The notes beneath the pieces were generated by a model. That model was given only the letters and a program-made list of their open reading frames with translations. It had not been told where the DNA came from and searched no databases. Shown here one piece after another: positions 1 to 9,549 of a DNA stretch of 64,000 nucleotides. The first letter of the stretch is position 1. Every line of letters starts with the position of its first letter. Location of the stretch: NCBI GenBank assembly GCA_013414765.1, contig CP058708.1, positions 801,553-865,552 on the forward strand, given 5' to 3'. This DNA comes from Candidatus Accumulibacter cognatus. Its GTDB lineage: Bacteria; Pseudomonadota; Gammaproteobacteria; Burkholderiales; Rhodocyclaceae. The position numbers and the translations under genes were made by a program.

Positions 1-1545
1 ACCCACACTGTTGGCCGCCTCTCCGATGAAGCCACAGGTAGCCCCTGTCAGCCGTGCGAGCTCGGCGGCCAGAACATGCAGTTGTGCCGCTTGTGGATGC
101 TGCTCGGCGGCATTGCCGAGGAACACCGCCCGCTTCTCTCCATCGAGCAGACTCCTGGCAATCGCCTGGCAGGTTGCGCAAGGATCGATCGAATCCAGTC
201 CGGCAGGTACGGCCTCGTTTTTCAACTGTGCGGCTGCCTTGACGATCGCAGCCAATGCAAGCGGCAGATTAGCGGGAGAAACGGTCAGCTGCGCATGCAG
301 ATTGATCAGCGAATCGTCGCCACTGGACGAGAGCAAGCTGACCTTGCCCCCTTTCTTGGCCAACTGACGCAAGCGCTGGGCGAACAGCGGATGATCCTTG
401 CGCAGAAAGCTGCCCACCACCAACGCGGCGTCGAGGCTCTTGATTTCGGAGAGCTTGAGTCCGAGCCAGGGGACACCTCCCAGTTTACCGTCGGCCAAAA
501 AATCGCGACGCCGCGGGCGAAAGTCGACGTTGCCGGAACCGAGACCATGCGTCAGTTTCTGCAGCAGGTAGAGTTCTTCGAGCGTCGACTGCGGCGAAGC
601 CAGCCCCGCCAGCGATGCCGCGCCGCTGTTGCTGACGACATCCTTGAGGGCATGCGAAACGTAATCGAGGGCGACATTCCAGTCGACTTCGCGAAGCGCA
701 CCGTCGACACGAATCATTGGCCTGCCAAGTCTGGCCGGAGAATTCAGCGCTTCGTAGGAAAAACGTTCCTTGTCGGAAATCCAGCACTCGTTGACGTCTT
801 CGTTGTCACGCGGCAGAACACGCATCACGACGTTGTTCTTGACCTGCACGGTCAGGTTGGCACCAATGCTGTCGTGCGGGCTGATCGAGCGGCGCCGGGA
901 CAACTCCCAGCTCCGTGCCGAGTAGCGGAACGGCCGTGAGGTCAGAGCACCTACCGGGCACAGGTCGATCATGTTGCCGGAAAGCTCGGAATCGACCGAA
1001 CGACCGACAAAAGTAGTGATCTCCGAATGCATGTTGCGGTTGGCCATGCCGAGTTCCATCACGCCGGCAATTTCCTGCCCGAAGCGAACGCAGCGAGTGC
1101 AGTGGATGCAGCGTGCCATTTCCTGCATCGAGATCAGAGGACCGACATCCTTGTGGAAAACGACTCGCTTGTCTTCCTGAAAACGCGAGGCACTGCCGCC
1201 ATAACCCACCGCCAGGTCCTGAAGCTGGCACTCGCCACCCTGATCGCAGATCGGGCAATCGAGCGGGTGATTGATCAGCAGGAATTCCATCACGCCTTTC
1301 TGCGCCTTGACCGCCAGTTCGGAATGGGTAAACACTTTCATGCCGTTGGTCACCGGGGTCGCACAGGCAGGCAGGGGCTTCGGCGCCTTTTCGACCTGCA
1401 CCAGACACATCCGGCAGTTGGCCGCGATCGAGAGCTTCTTGTGATAACAGAAATGCGGGATATAAGCTCCCACTTGCTGTGCAGCATCCATGATGGTACT
1501 GCCATCGGGTACCTGTGCAACTTTGCCGTCGATTTCGATTTCCAT
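1..1545 (-). CDS. nuoG: NADH-quinone oxidoreductase subunit G (partial, 3' end beyond window)
   Basis: This is the large iron-sulfur subunit of the peripheral arm of respiratory complex I, passing electrons from NuoF/E towards NuoB. The reading frame is open for 515 codons from the ATG at 1545 to the window edge, so the C-terminal part is missing. The N-terminal 2Fe-2S ferredoxin domain shows Cys33, Cys44, Cys47 and Cys61. It is followed by the His-Cys 4Fe-4S motif (His93, Cys97, Cys100, Cys106) and a CIHCTRC cluster that begins the molybdopterin-type region. It starts 11 bp after the nuoF stop codon, in the standard nuo gene order. Identity is certain; the only defect is the truncation by the window. 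Confidence 0.95.
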   Translation of the reverse strand, partial: MEIEIDGKVAQVPDGSTIMDAAQQVGAYIPHFCYHKKLSIAANCRMCLVQVEKAPKPLPACATPVTNGMKVFTHSELAVKAQKGVMEFLLINHPLDCPICDQGGECQLQDLAVGYGGSASRFQEDKRVVFHKDVGPLISMQEMARCIHCTRCVRFGQEIAGVMELGMANRNMHSEITTFVGRSVDSELSGNMIDLCPVGALTSRPFRYSARSWELSRRRSISPHDSIGANLTVQVKNNVVMRVLPRDNEDVNECWISDKERFSYEALNSPARLGRPMIRVDGALREVDWNVALDYVSHALKDVVSNSGAASLAGLASPQSTLEELYLLQKLTHGLGSGNVDFRPRRRDFLADGKLGGVPWLGLKLSEIKSLDAALVVGSFLRKDHPLFAQRLRQLAKKGGKVSLLSSSGDDSLINLHAQLTVSPANLPLALAAIVKAAAQLKNEAVPAGLDSIDPCATCQAIARSLLDGEKRAVFLGNAAEQHPQAAQLHVLAAELARLTGATCGFIGEAANSVG

Positions 1546-1556
1546 CGTCTCGTACC

Positions 1557-2885
1557 CTAAACCGTTGCCGTAAAGAAGCCACTGCCGGCACGCTGCACAT
1601 CAACGGGCACAAGGCACTTCTTGTGTTCAATGTGGTACGCGAACTCGTCGCGATAATGCTTGATGAAGCTCTGCACCGGCATCGAAGCGGCATCCCCAAG
1701 CGCGCAAATGGTGCGGCCCATGATGTTCGTGGTCACACTCTCGAGCAGATCGAGGTCGCCGGGGCGACCCTGGCCATTCTCGATGCGATGCACCACCTTG
1801 TAAAGCCAACTGGTTCCTTCACGGCATGGCGTGCACTGGCCGCAGGATTCTTCGTAATAGAAGAAAGACAGCCGCTCGAGTGCTTTCACCATGCAGGTCG
1901 TCTCGTCCATGATGATGACCGCGCCCGAACCCAGCATCGAACCTGCCTTGCTGATGCCATCGTAGTCCATGGTGGCATTCATCATCGTCGCCGCGGGAAC
2001 GACTGGTGCCGAGGAACCGCCCGGAATGCAGGCCTTCAGTTTCCGGCCACCCCGCATGCCGCCCGCCATTTCAAGCAACGTGGCAAATGGCGTGCCGAGG
2101 GGAATTTCGTAGTTTCCTGGTCGATTGACGTGACCCGAAACCGAGAACAGCTTGGTTCCGCCGTTATTTGGCTTGCCGGCTTCGAGATAGGCCTCCCCGC
2201 CCAGATTCATGATGTACGGGATCGAGGCGAAGGTTTCGGTGTTGTTGATCGTGGTCGGCTTGCCATAGAGGCCGAATGACGCGGGGAAAGGCGGCTTGAA
2301 GCGCGGCTGCCCCTTCTTGCCCTCGATCGATTCAAGCAGTGCGGTTTCTTCGCCGCAGATATAGGCACCGTAGCCGTGATGCGCAAAGAGTTCGAAACTG
2401 ACACCCGAGCCCAGCAGGTCGGAGCCGATAAAACCAGCGGCCCGAGCTTCATCGAGGGCTGCCTCGAAGCGCTCGTAGAGTTCCCAGATTTCGCCGTGGA
2501 TGTAGTTGTAACCCCGCGCAGCACCCATCGCGTAGCCTGCGATGGCCATTCCCTCGATGACCGAATGCGGATTGTAGCGCAGGATGTCGCGATCCTTGAA
2601 GGTGCCTGGCTCGCCTTCGTCGGAATTGCACACCACATACTTGTCGCCGGGAAACGAGCGCGGCATGAAACTCCACTTTAGGCCCGTCGGAAATCCGGCA
2701 CCGCCACGACCGCGCAGAACTGACTTCTTGACTTCGTTGATGACCTCGCTCTGTGGGATTTTTTGTTCGAGAACTCGCCGTAGCGCCGAGTAACCGCCAC
2801 GCTTGACATAATCCGCCAGGTGCCAAGCCTTGTCACCGTCCAGACCGACGCTGAGCATCGGGTTGAGTGCGCCGAGAATCGCCAT
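1557..2885 (-). CDS. nuoF: NADH-quinone oxidoreductase subunit F
   Basis: This is the NADH- and FMN-binding subunit of complex I, which oxidises NADH at the tip of the peripheral arm. The 442-residue protein carries the glycine-rich motif [10 protein letters not shown], an FMN-site stretch with [14 protein letters not shown], and the 4Fe-4S motif [12 protein letters not shown] with the later Cys in TICALGDA. I place the start at the ATG at 2885, because it overlaps the nuoE stop codon as TAATG, which suggests translational coupling. A longer frame reaching 2939 has no support. The length fits the family (about 430-450 residues). Confidence 0.96.
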   Translation of the reverse strand: MAILGALNPMLSVGLDGDKAWHLADYVKRGGYSALRRVLEQKIPQSEVINEVKKSVLRGRGGAGFPTGLKWSFMPRSFPGDKYVVCNSDEGEPGTFKDRDILRYNPHSVIEGMAIAGYAMGAARGYNYIHGEIWELYERFEAALDEARAAGFIGSDLLGSGVSFELFAHHGYGAYICGEETALLESIEGKKGQPRFKPPFPASFGLYGKPTTINNTETFASIPYIMNLGGEAYLEAGKPNNGGTKLFSVSGHVNRPGNYEIPLGTPFATLLEMAGGMRGGRKLKACIPGGSSAPVVPAATMMNATMDYDGISKAGSMLGSGAVIIMDETTCMVKALERLSFFYYEESCGQCTPCREGTSWLYKVVHRIENGQGRPGDLDLLESVTTNIMGRTICALGDAASMPVQSFIKHYRDEFAYHIEHKKCLVPVDVQRAGSGFFTATV

Positions 2886-3358
2886 TACTTGAGCTCCGCC
2901 AACAGTTTGTCGATTTGCTCGGGATTCATCCAACTGCACATGCGACGGTTATTGACGATCATCACCGGCGCATCGCCACAAGCCCCCATGCACTCACCCT
3001 CCTTGAGCGTGATCAGGCCATCGGCAGTCGTTTCGTTATAACCGATTCCCAGCTTTTTCTGCAGGTATTCGCCGGCATCGACGCCGCCGCTGAGCATGCA
3101 TGGCAGATTGGTACACACCGACACCTTATATTTGCCAACCGGCTTGAGATCGTACATGTTGTAGAAGGTCGCCACTTCGTAGGCGGCAACCGGTGCCATG
3201 CCGAGGTAGTTGGCCACCGCCTCGATGGCTTCGCTGGAGAGCCAGCCTTGCTGTTCCTGTGCGATGGCCAATGCCGCCATGACCGCCGACTGTTTCTGGT
3301 CAACCGGGTACTTGGCAATTTCGCGATCGATTCTCTTGAGGGATTCTGAAGTCAACAT
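2885..3358 (-). CDS. nuoE: NADH-quinone oxidoreductase subunit E
   Basis: This is the 24-kDa thioredoxin-fold 2Fe-2S subunit of complex I, paired with NuoF in the NADH dehydrogenase module. In 157 residues it shows the usual helical N-terminal half and the four cluster cysteines in two pairs, CTNLPC and CMGAC. The start codon overlaps the end of nuoD at 3358, and its stop overlaps the start of nuoF, so nuoD, nuoE and nuoF form a tightly coupled unit. Confidence 0.95.
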   Translation of the reverse strand: MLTSESLKRIDREIAKYPVDQKQSAVMAALAIAQEQQGWLSSEAIEAVANYLGMAPVAAYEVATFYNMYDLKPVGKYKVSVCTNLPCMLSGGVDAGEYLQKKLGIGYNETTADGLITLKEGECMGACGDAPVMIVNNRRMCSWMNPEQIDKLLAELK

Positions 3359-4611
3359 CAGCGGTCAATCTCGCCAAAAACAACGTCCTGCGAACCAATG
3401 ATCGTCACCACGTCAGCCAGCATGTGACCGCGCACCATCTCGTCCATTGCCGACAGGTGCACATAACCCGGAGGACGGATCTTCAAGCGATAGGGCTTGT
3501 TGGCACCATCTGAAATCACGTAGATGCCGAACTCTCCCTTGGGGTGCTCGACTGCCGAATAGACTTCGCCTTCAGGCACATGCATACCTTCGGTGCAGAG
3601 CTTGAAGTGGTGGATCAATTCTTCCATGTTGGACTTCATGGCTTCGCGATCCGGCGGCGCAACCTTGTGATTGTCGGACATCACCGGGCCCGGGTTCTGC
3701 CGTAACCAGTCGATACACTGCTTGACGATCCGGTTGGACTGGCGCATCTCTTCCATGCGAACCAGATAGCGATCGTAGGAGTCGCCGGTAACACCGACCG
3801 GAATGTCGAAATCGATCCGGTCATAGACTTCGTAAGGCTGTTTCTTGCGCAGATCCCAGGCGATACCGGATCCCCGCAACATCGGTCCAGTAAAGCCGCG
3901 CTGCAGCGCCCGCTCCGGCGAGACGATGCCGACATTCACCAGACGCTGCTTCCAGATGCGGTTGTCGGTGAGCAACGTTTCGTACTCGTCGAGCAACTTC
4001 GGAAAGCGGCTTACGAAATCGTCAAGAAAATCCAGGAGGGAGCCGCTGCGAACGTCGTTGAAGGGCTTGATCTGGGCAGCACTCTTCCACTTCGATTCCT
4101 TATACTGCGCCATCCGATCCGGAAGATCACGGTAAACCCCGCCGGGCCGGTAGTAGGCAGCATGCATGCGCGCGCCCGAAACTGCTTCATAGGCATCGAC
4201 CAGGTCCTCACGCTCCCGGAAGGCATAAAGCACCATGGTCATCGCACCAACGTCGAGGCCGTGACAACCAACCCAGAGCAGGTGGTTGAGAATCCGGGTG
4301 ATCTCGTCGAACATCACCCGGATATATTGGGCACGGATCGGCACCTCGATATTCAGGAGCCTTTCGATCGCCATGCAGTAAGCATGCTCGTTACACATCA
4401 TCGACATGTAATCGAGGCGATCCATGTAGGGTACCGACTGGATCCAGGTCTTGTTCTCGGCCAGTTTTTCGGTCGCGCGGTGGAGCAGGCCGATGTGCGG
4501 ATCGGCACGCATCACCACCTCACCGTCCAATTCAAGCACCATCCGCAGAACACCGTGCGCTGCCGGATGCTGCGGCCCGAAGTTCAGGGTGAAGTTGCGC
4601 AGTTCAGGCAT
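3358..4611 (-). CDS. nuoD: NADH-quinone oxidoreductase subunit D
   Basis: This is the 49-kDa subunit of complex I, homologous to the large subunit of NiFe hydrogenases; with NuoB it forms the quinone-binding cavity. The 417-residue protein starts with the hallmark [11 protein letters not shown] and contains [11 protein letters not shown] and the MCNEHAYC stretch. The ATG at 4611 is preferred over an upstream TTG at 4617. It lies inside the last codons of nuoC, giving an 8-bp overlap. nuoC and nuoD are separate genes here, not fused as in enterobacteria. Confidence 0.96.
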   Translation of the reverse strand: MPELRNFTLNFGPQHPAAHGVLRMVLELDGEVVMRADPHIGLLHRATEKLAENKTWIQSVPYMDRLDYMSMMCNEHAYCMAIERLLNIEVPIRAQYIRVMFDEITRILNHLLWVGCHGLDVGAMTMVLYAFREREDLVDAYEAVSGARMHAAYYRPGGVYRDLPDRMAQYKESKWKSAAQIKPFNDVRSGSLLDFLDDFVSRFPKLLDEYETLLTDNRIWKQRLVNVGIVSPERALQRGFTGPMLRGSGIAWDLRKKQPYEVYDRIDFDIPVGVTGDSYDRYLVRMEEMRQSNRIVKQCIDWLRQNPGPVMSDNHKVAPPDREAMKSNMEELIHHFKLCTEGMHVPEGEVYSAVEHPKGEFGIYVISDGANKPYRLKIRPPGYVHLSAMDEMVRGHMLADVVTIIGSQDVVFGEIDR

Positions 4612-5209
4612 TGTCAACGTTCCCGTAAGTCGCTTCGCGAACGATCCGCGGCGTTATCTCGCGCGGCTCGATAGTCACCGGCTGATAGATGACCCGCTGT
4701 TGTTCCGGGTCGTAGCGCATCTCGACATAACCTGAAACCGGAAAATCCTTGCGGAACGGATGTCCAATGAAGCCATAGTCGGTGAGGATGCGGCGCAGGT
4801 CTTCGTGCCCTGGAAAAACGATTCCAAACAGGTCGAAAGCCTCACGCTCAAACCAGTTGACGCTGTTCCAGACCGAGATGACCGAAGGCAGCGAGGGAAA
4901 ATCGTCATCGGGTGCAAAGCAGCGAACGCGCAGCCGCCAGTTCCTCCTGACCGACAATAGGTGACTGACCGCAGCGAAACGCCGGCCTTCCCGCCGCACA
5001 TTGCCATAGGTCCAATAATCGACGCCACAGAGGTCGATCAATTCTTCGAAACACAGTTCCGGCTCGTCGTGAAGAGTCTGCATCACCGTCAGGTAGTCGG
5101 TGGCATCGACCTCGATGGTCACTTCACCGAGCGCCACCTTCAGGGATTTGACTCGATCACCGAGATGCTTCTGCAAATTCTGGCTAAGCGCTTCCAGCGT
5201 GGCGAACAT
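4604..5209 (-). CDS. nuoC: NADH-quinone oxidoreductase subunit C
   Basis: This is the 30-kDa subunit of the complex I peripheral arm, involved in assembly and quinone-site architecture. The 201 residues end in the family-typical block around [25 protein letters not shown] and SGYVEMRYD. The start at 5209 lies 23 bp after the nuoB stop and is preceded by a purine-rich GAGAG. The reading frame overlaps nuoD by 8 bp. Confidence 0.94.
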   Translation of the reverse strand: MFATLEALSQNLQKHLGDRVKSLKVALGEVTIEVDATDYLTVMQTLHDEPELCFEELIDLCGVDYWTYGNVRREGRRFAAVSHLLSVRRNWRLRVRCFAPDDDFPSLPSVISVWNSVNWFEREAFDLFGIVFPGHEDLRRILTDYGFIGHPFRKDFPVSGYVEMRYDPEQQRVIYQPVTIEPREITPRIVREATYGNVDNA

Positions 5210-5232
5210 GGCTCACTCTCGGTTGGTTGTTT

Positions 5233-5709
5233 TCAGCGGGCGATGGTATTAGTCCGGCGAATCTTGTTCTGTAGCTGGATCAGGCCATAGATCAGCGCCT
5301 CGGCAGTCGGGGGACAACCCGGAACGTAGATGTCGACCGGAACGATCCGGTCGCAACCCCGCACCACGGAGTACGCATAATGATAGTAACCGCCACCATT
5401 GGCGCAGGAACCCATCGAAACCACCCAGCGCGGCTCGGCCATCTGATCGTAAACCTTACGCATGGCCGGCGCCATCTTGTTGGTCAGCGTCCCGGCAACA
5501 ACCATCACATCGGACTGGCGCGGGCTGGGGCGGAAAACGATTCCGAAACGATCCAGATCATAGCGCGAGCAACCCGCATGAATCATCTCGATGGCGCAGC
5601 AGGCGAGCCCGAAGCTCATTGGCCAGATCGAACCCGTACGCACATAATTGATCAGCTTGTCGGCCGTGGTGGTGACGAAGCCTTCCTGAAGAATACCTTC
5701 AATGCCCAT
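5233..5709 (-). CDS. nuoB: NADH-quinone oxidoreductase subunit B
   Basis: This complex I subunit binds cluster N2 (4Fe-4S), the last redox centre before ubiquinone. The 158 residues show the tandem cysteine motif [10 protein letters not shown], then SMGSCA and VPGCPP, which together supply the N2 ligands. I use the ATG at 5709, four bases past the nuoA stop codon; a GTG directly upstream at 5712 is an alternative. The length fits the family. Confidence 0.96.
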   Translation of the reverse strand: MGIEGILQEGFVTTTADKLINYVRTGSIWPMSFGLACCAIEMIHAGCSRYDLDRFGIVFRPSPRQSDVMVVAGTLTNKMAPAMRKVYDQMAEPRWVVSMGSCANGGGYYHYAYSVVRGCDRIVPVDIYVPGCPPTAEALIYGLIQLQNKIRRTNTIAR

Positions 5710-5712
5710 CAC

Positions 5713-6087
5713 TCACTCCCAATCCAGAGCACCCTTGGCCCAGGCGTAGATGTAACCCACGACGAGGATGGCAATAAACACCAGCATCTCGATGAAACCG
5801 AACCACCGAACCGAATCTGTTTGTGTGATTTCCTTGAAGATCGTTGCCCAGGGCAGGAGAAAGGCCACTTCAAGGTCAAACAGGATGAAGATGATGGCGA
5901 TCAGGTAATAACGCACATCGAACTTCATGCGCGCATCCTCAAAAGCCTCGAAACCACATTCGTAAGGGGAGAGCTTTTCGCTGTCCGGGCGATGCGGCGC
6001 AACCACCAGACCAGTCACGACGGGCGCAATACCAAAGGCAATGCCAACCAGTATGAAGACAAATACCGGGAAATAACTTTCCAGCAT
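5713..6087 (-). CDS. nuoA: NADH-quinone oxidoreductase subunit A
   Basis: This is a small membrane subunit of complex I with three predicted transmembrane helices: residues about 5-27, about 60-85 after a hydrophilic loop holding [20 protein letters not shown], and about 90-112. It sits at the membrane/peripheral arm junction. The start is the ATG at 6087 (MLESYF); a GTG 12 bp upstream gives a less typical N-terminus. It is the first gene of the nuo operon, 59 bp from the tRNA-Leu gene, so the operon promoter may lie near or upstream of that tRNA. Confidence 0.94.
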   Translation of the reverse strand: MLESYFPVFVFILVGIAFGIAPVVTGLVVAPHRPDSEKLSPYECGFEAFEDARMKFDVRYYLIAIIFILFDLEVAFLLPWATIFKEITQTDSVRWFGFIEMLVFIAILVVGYIYAWAKGALDWE

Positions 6088-6145
6088 GATCCGCCCCACA
6101 AGTGCTTCATTTCAGACTACAGCCACCCAATTGAATGGCTTTTCC

Positions 6146-6230
6146 TGGTGCCGACGATGAGACTCGAACTCATACGACCGAAGTCACTACCCCCTCAAGA
6201 TAGCGTGTATACCAATTTCACCACGTCGGC
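6146..6230 (-). tRNA. tRNA-Leu (anticodon GAG)
   Basis: On the minus strand the sequence folds as a class II tRNA. The acceptor stem GCCGACG pairs with CGTCGGC, the anticodon stem CTATC/GGTAG encloses the loop TTGAGGG (anticodon GAG), the long variable arm contains GTGACTTCGGTC, and the T-loop is GTTCGAGTC. The gene encodes its own CCA end (6148-6146). Its position between secG and nuoA is a recurrent arrangement in proteobacteria. Confidence 0.95.
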
Positions 6231-6294
6231 ACGACAATGGCAGCAGGCGAGTTAACTAGGAACCCTTCTCTCTTGCCGCTGCCTTGAAACCAGA

Positions 6295-6666
6295 TTACTT
6301 GGGAATATCCTTGGCTTTCGAATCGGGATTCGCCGGGCTTGTTCCCTGCTCAACACTACCCGCAGGCTGCGCTGAAACAGGGGCAGAGTTTACCGCATCC
6401 TGCATCACACTGCCAGTCGTTTTTGGTTTGCTTGAAGCCAGATAGGTGAGTGACAGGCTGGTCACAAAAAATGCTGTCGCCAGGATAGCCGTAGCGCGAC
6501 TCAGGAAGTTGGCCGAACCAGTGGCGCCGAACAGGCTACCGGAAGCACCGCTGCCAAAAGCCGCGCCCATGTCGGCACCTTTGCCGTGCTGCACCAAGAC
6601 TAGGCCGATGATGCCGATTGCCGCCAAAATGTGCACTACCAGCACCACAGAAAAAAGATAGTCCAT
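6295..6666 (-). CDS. secG: Preprotein translocase subunit SecG
   Basis: This is the auxiliary inner-membrane subunit of the SecYEG translocon. The 123 residues contain two transmembrane helices (about 3-23 and 52-72) flanking the signature loop [20 protein letters not shown] with [12 protein letters not shown], followed by a low-complexity polar tail. The start at 6666 has a GAGGTG ribosome-binding site six bases upstream; the longer frame to 6753 is unsupported. In many relatives tpiA lies immediately upstream of secG. Here that side is occupied by insertion-sequence debris. Confidence 0.94.
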   Translation of the reverse strand: MDYLFSVVLVVHILAAIGIIGLVLVQHGKGADMGAAFGSGASGSLFGATGSANFLSRATAILATAFFVTSLSLTYLASSKPKTTGSVMQDAVNSAPVSAQPAGSVEQGTSPANPDSKAKDIPK

Positions 6667-6815
6667 ATCACCTCTTGTTCGACCCGGCGCCACGCTGTCG
6701 CAGGCTGGGCCACGCCGAAAAAACCTGCAGATTATAGCCAGTTCGGTCAGCATGGGTCAATTGACATCTCCCAGAAGGGTGTGATTCAAAGTGATGCGTC
6801 GTTGAGATGACCCCT

Positions 6816-7087
6816 TTATGCGGCTTCTTTTTCGACACCCCGCCAATAGGCGTCCCATTCCCGGTTGGCCCGGTTAAGCCGTAGGGCTAACATGGTCTCG
6901 ATATGATCTGGTGACCACCAAGCACCGGGAAGCTTGATCCGCTCCTGGATAACGTAGCGGTGGGCGCTCTCGATTTCCCCCGACCCAATGGGTAGCCCCT
7001 GCTTGATCGCGCCTTGGTAGTCCAGTTGATCCCGGCGGTTACGAATAGAGGAGGCCCCGGAAATTCGGACAGGAGGATAAGTGCTAG
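6816..7087 (-). pseudogene. Transposase C-terminal remnant (ISKra4-like, tentative)
   Basis: Only the last 75-90 codons of a transposase remain, ending at the stop at 6816. The recognisable part holds QGLPIGSGEIESAHRYVIQ followed by LPGAWWSPDHIETMLALR. It resembles the C-terminal end of ISKra4-type transposases, where a GxPIGSG motif precedes the catalytic glutamate. The N-terminal catalytic part is absent; the fragment is cut off where the IS1182 element begins (7083-7088). Family assignment is tentative. Confidence 0.6.
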
Positions 7088-8632
7088 CAGCCTGTCGGCC
7101 TTTGGGCCCGCTCGCCGCCAAATATGCTAAAATCATATGGATTAGCGCAACCGGGGTTCGGCATGTCCCAATTCATTGTCACCGACCGCAAGACAGACTA
7201 CCTGCTGCCCCCGTCAGTTGACGATTGGCTGAGCCAAGATCACTTGGCCCGGTTCATCGTGGAGGTGGTGGACCAACTCGACCTGTCGAACCTGACCCGG
7301 CAGTACGCTGGGCGCGGATCGAAGGCGTACCATCCGGCGACCCTGCTGTCGATTATGGTCTATGGCTACAGCACGGGAATCTTCTCGAGCCGCAAGCTGG
7401 AGCGGGCGACCTACGACTCGGTGGCGTTTCGCTACATTGCGGCGGGCAGCCATCCGGATCACGACAGCTTGGCGACGTTCCGGAGGCGTTTTCTTGACGA
7501 ACTGAGCGACCTGTTTGTACAGGTCCTGGAGATGGCCAAGGAAATGAAGCTGCTGAAGCTGGGGACCGTTTGTCTTGATGGGACGAAGATCGAAGCGAAC
7601 GCTTCGAGGCACAGCGCGCTCTCGCATGGACACCTCGAAAAGCTGGAAGCGCAGCTCAAGGCCGAGGTACAGGAGCTCTTCGCCCTGGCGGAGCAGGCCG
7701 ACCAGGCGGACGTTCCGGACGGGGTGAGCCTCCCCGAAGAAATCAAGCGTCGCGAAGACCGGCTAGCGGCGATGGCGGCGGCCAAGGGGAAGATTGCTGC
7801 TCGGGCCGAGGAGCGCTATCAGCGAGAGAAAGCCGAGTACGACGAGAAGATGGCCCGGCGTAAGGCCAAGGAAGAAGTCACGGGCAAGAAAACCGGCGGC
7901 AGGCCGCCGAAGGCGCCCAAGCCGGGAGCGCGGGACAGCGACCAGATCAACCTGACCGACGAAGAATCGCGGATCATGCCGGTGGCCGGTGGCGGCTTCG
8001 AACAGGCGTACAACGCGCAGGCTGGGGTTGATGCAGCGACGATGCTGGTCGTGGCGGTCGGCGTAACGCAAGCCCCCAATGACAAGGAGCAGGTCGAGCC
8101 GATGCTGGCGACGCTCAAGGCACAAGCCGAGGTTCTGGGGACTGTCGAAACGCTGATCGCCGACAGCGGCTTCTGCAGCGAGAAGAACGTCAACGCGTGC
8201 GCGGCGGCCGGCATTGATCCGGTGATCGCGCCGGCTCGCGACGAGCACCACCCGGACTGGCGGGAGCGACACAGCGAACCGGCAGCGCTGCCGGAGAACG
8301 CGACCCCCGTACAAGCCCTGTCGCATCGCTTGAAGACCCAAGCGGGGCGCGCCCTCTATGCCTTGCGCAAGCAAACCGTCGAGCCGGTCTTCGGCATCAT
8401 CAAATCGGTCATGGGTTTTCGCCGGTTCTCGCTGCGGGGCTTGAAAAAGGTCACCGGAGAGTGGACGCTGGTTTGCTTGGCGTGGAACTTGAAGCGTATG
8501 GCCAAGTTGCGCCCACAGTAGGGAAAAACGGCAGAAAAACCTTGCGATAGGACTGAAAACCAACCCAATCCAGCACTTTCATTCCGTATCGTGAAGCTTG
8601 GCGGGGCTTCAGACGTCAAGTCCGACAAGCTG
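7088..8632 (+). mobile_element. IS1182-family insertion sequence, apparently complete
   Basis: The element is bounded by inverted repeats CAGCCTGTCGG at the left and the complement of CAGCTTGTCGG at the right (one mismatch). Both sides carry the tetranucleotide CTAG (7084-7087 and 8633-8636), a plausible 4-bp target duplication. It encloses one intact transposase gene. The size of about 1.55 kb fits the family. It separates the ISKra4-like remnant from the IS3 remnant. Confidence 0.75.
7163..8521 (+). CDS. IS1182-family transposase
   Basis: This intact 452-residue DDE transposase is the only gene of the surrounding element. The N-terminal region (MSQFIVTDRKTDYLLPPSVD) and the HPDHDSLATFRRRF block are typical of IS1182. 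Acidic catalytic candidates lie in VCLDGTKIEANASRHSA, LIADSGFCSEKN and the C-terminal VEPVFGIIKSVMGFRRFSLRG. A charged, coiled-coil-like insertion rich in Lys and Glu spans roughly residues 160-250. I start at the ATG at 7163, since the first 13 codons of the longer frame look non-coding. Confidence 0.88.
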   Translation: MSQFIVTDRKTDYLLPPSVDDWLSQDHLARFIVEVVDQLDLSNLTRQYAGRGSKAYHPATLLSIMVYGYSTGIFSSRKLERATYDSVAFRYIAAGSHPDHDSLATFRRRFLDELSDLFVQVLEMAKEMKLLKLGTVCLDGTKIEANASRHSALSHGHLEKLEAQLKAEVQELFALAEQADQADVPDGVSLPEEIKRREDRLAAMAAAKGKIAARAEERYQREKAEYDEKMARRKAKEEVTGKKTGGRPPKAPKPGARDSDQINLTDEESRIMPVAGGGFEQAYNAQAGVDAATMLVVAVGVTQAPNDKEQVEPMLATLKAQAEVLGTVETLIADSGFCSEKNVNACAAAGIDPVIAPARDEHHPDWRERHSEPAALPENATPVQALSHRLKTQAGRALYALRKQTVEPVFGIIKSVMGFRRFSLRGLKKVTGEWTLVCLAWNLKRMAKLRPQ

Positions 8633-8685
8633 CTAGCCTTGCCCCCAGGAACGGCTGCGGAAGCAGCCCCCACAGGAGCAAGAGG

Positions 8686-8991
8686 ATGACCAGAAGGACG
8701 AGGCGGAACTTCACCCCCGCATTCAAGGCGCCAGTGGCACTGGCAGCGCTGAAGAGCGACAAGACGCCAGCGGAGCTGGCGCAGCAGTATGACATCCACC
8801 CGAACCAAATCACCGACTGGAAGCGACCGTTGACGGCGCGTGCAGTGCAGGTTTTTGGAGACACCGGCAGTCCCGCGAGCAGTGATCCCGACCTGACGAA
8901 GCAGCCTGCCAAGACCGGCCCGTTGACGCTGGAAAACGATTTTTTAGAACATGCGCTCACCCAGGCGGGCCGGTTGAGCGCAAGACGATGA
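8686..8991 (+). CDS. IS3-family transposase OrfA (possibly decayed)
   Basis: The product is a 101-residue helix-turn-helix protein of the OrfA type, which in IS3-family elements is joined to OrfB by frameshifting to give the active transposase. The N-terminus (RRTRRNFTPAFK, then ELAQQYDIHPNQITDWKR) is clearly IS3 OrfA. The central and C-terminal parts have drifted. A ribosome-binding site GGAGCAAGAGG precedes the ATG. The partner OrfB downstream is broken, so the element is not expected to move by itself. Confidence 0.75.
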   Translation: MTRRTRRNFTPAFKAPVALAALKSDKTPAELAQQYDIHPNQITDWKRPLTARAVQVFGDTGSPASSDPDLTKQPAKTGPLTLENDFLEHALTQAGRLSARR

Positions 8992-9549
8992 TTAACCGCC
9001 ACCCCAAGCTCCCCGTATCGCATCCGTGCCTCCTGCTGGGGCGGGCGCGTTCGACCGCCTACGATACCCCGCGCGCGGTTTCGCCCGAAGACCTGGCGCT
9101 GATGCGCCGGATGGGCGAGTGACCCCTCGAACACCCGCTCGCCGGCGCCCGCATGCTGCGCGATCTGCTGCGCCCCGAAGGCTTCCCGGCCGGGCGCAAG
9201 CCCATCGGCACCCTGATGGCGCGGATGGGGATCGAAGCCCTCTATCGGAAGCCCAACCCCTCTCGTCGGCAGCGGAGGGATGAAATCCCTCCCTCCTGCG
9301 CGATCTCGCGATCGAGCGACCCCATCCGGTGTGGGCAGCCGACATCACCTACCTCCCGATGCGCCGGGGCTTCCTCTCCCTGTTTGCCGTGATCGACGGG
9401 TATTCGCGCCTGGTACTCGCCTGGCGGCTCTCAAACCCTGACGACCGACTTCTGCCTGGACGCGGTACGCAAAACCCTCCACCGCGATGGTTGCCCGGAG
9501 AACTTCAACACCGATCAGGGTTGTCAATTCACCAGTGGCGAATTAACTA
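8988..9549 (+). pseudogene. IS3-family transposase OrfB, N-terminal part, frameshifted
   Basis: The frame opens at the ATG at 8988, overlapping the end of OrfA, and reads MINRHPKLPVSHPCLLLGRA before a stop at 9121 in front of what should continue as EHPLAGARMLRDLL. Further shifts follow: near 9285, after ALYRKPNPS, and after WAADITYLPM and AVIDGYSRLVLAWRLSN near 9430. The last piece, NTDQGCQFTSGEL, ends at the IS630 insertion point and resumes after it at 10690. Several independent frame breaks make this a dead gene. Confidence 0.8.

Noticed and set aside
76-939. Long plus-strand open frames opposite nuoG and nuoF
   Set aside because: They are mirror frames of high-GC coding sequence with no family features; the minus strand encodes clear complex I subunits.
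9026-9392. Separate small genes inside the IS3 remnant
   Set aside because: They are pieces of the frameshifted OrfB or its opposite strand.
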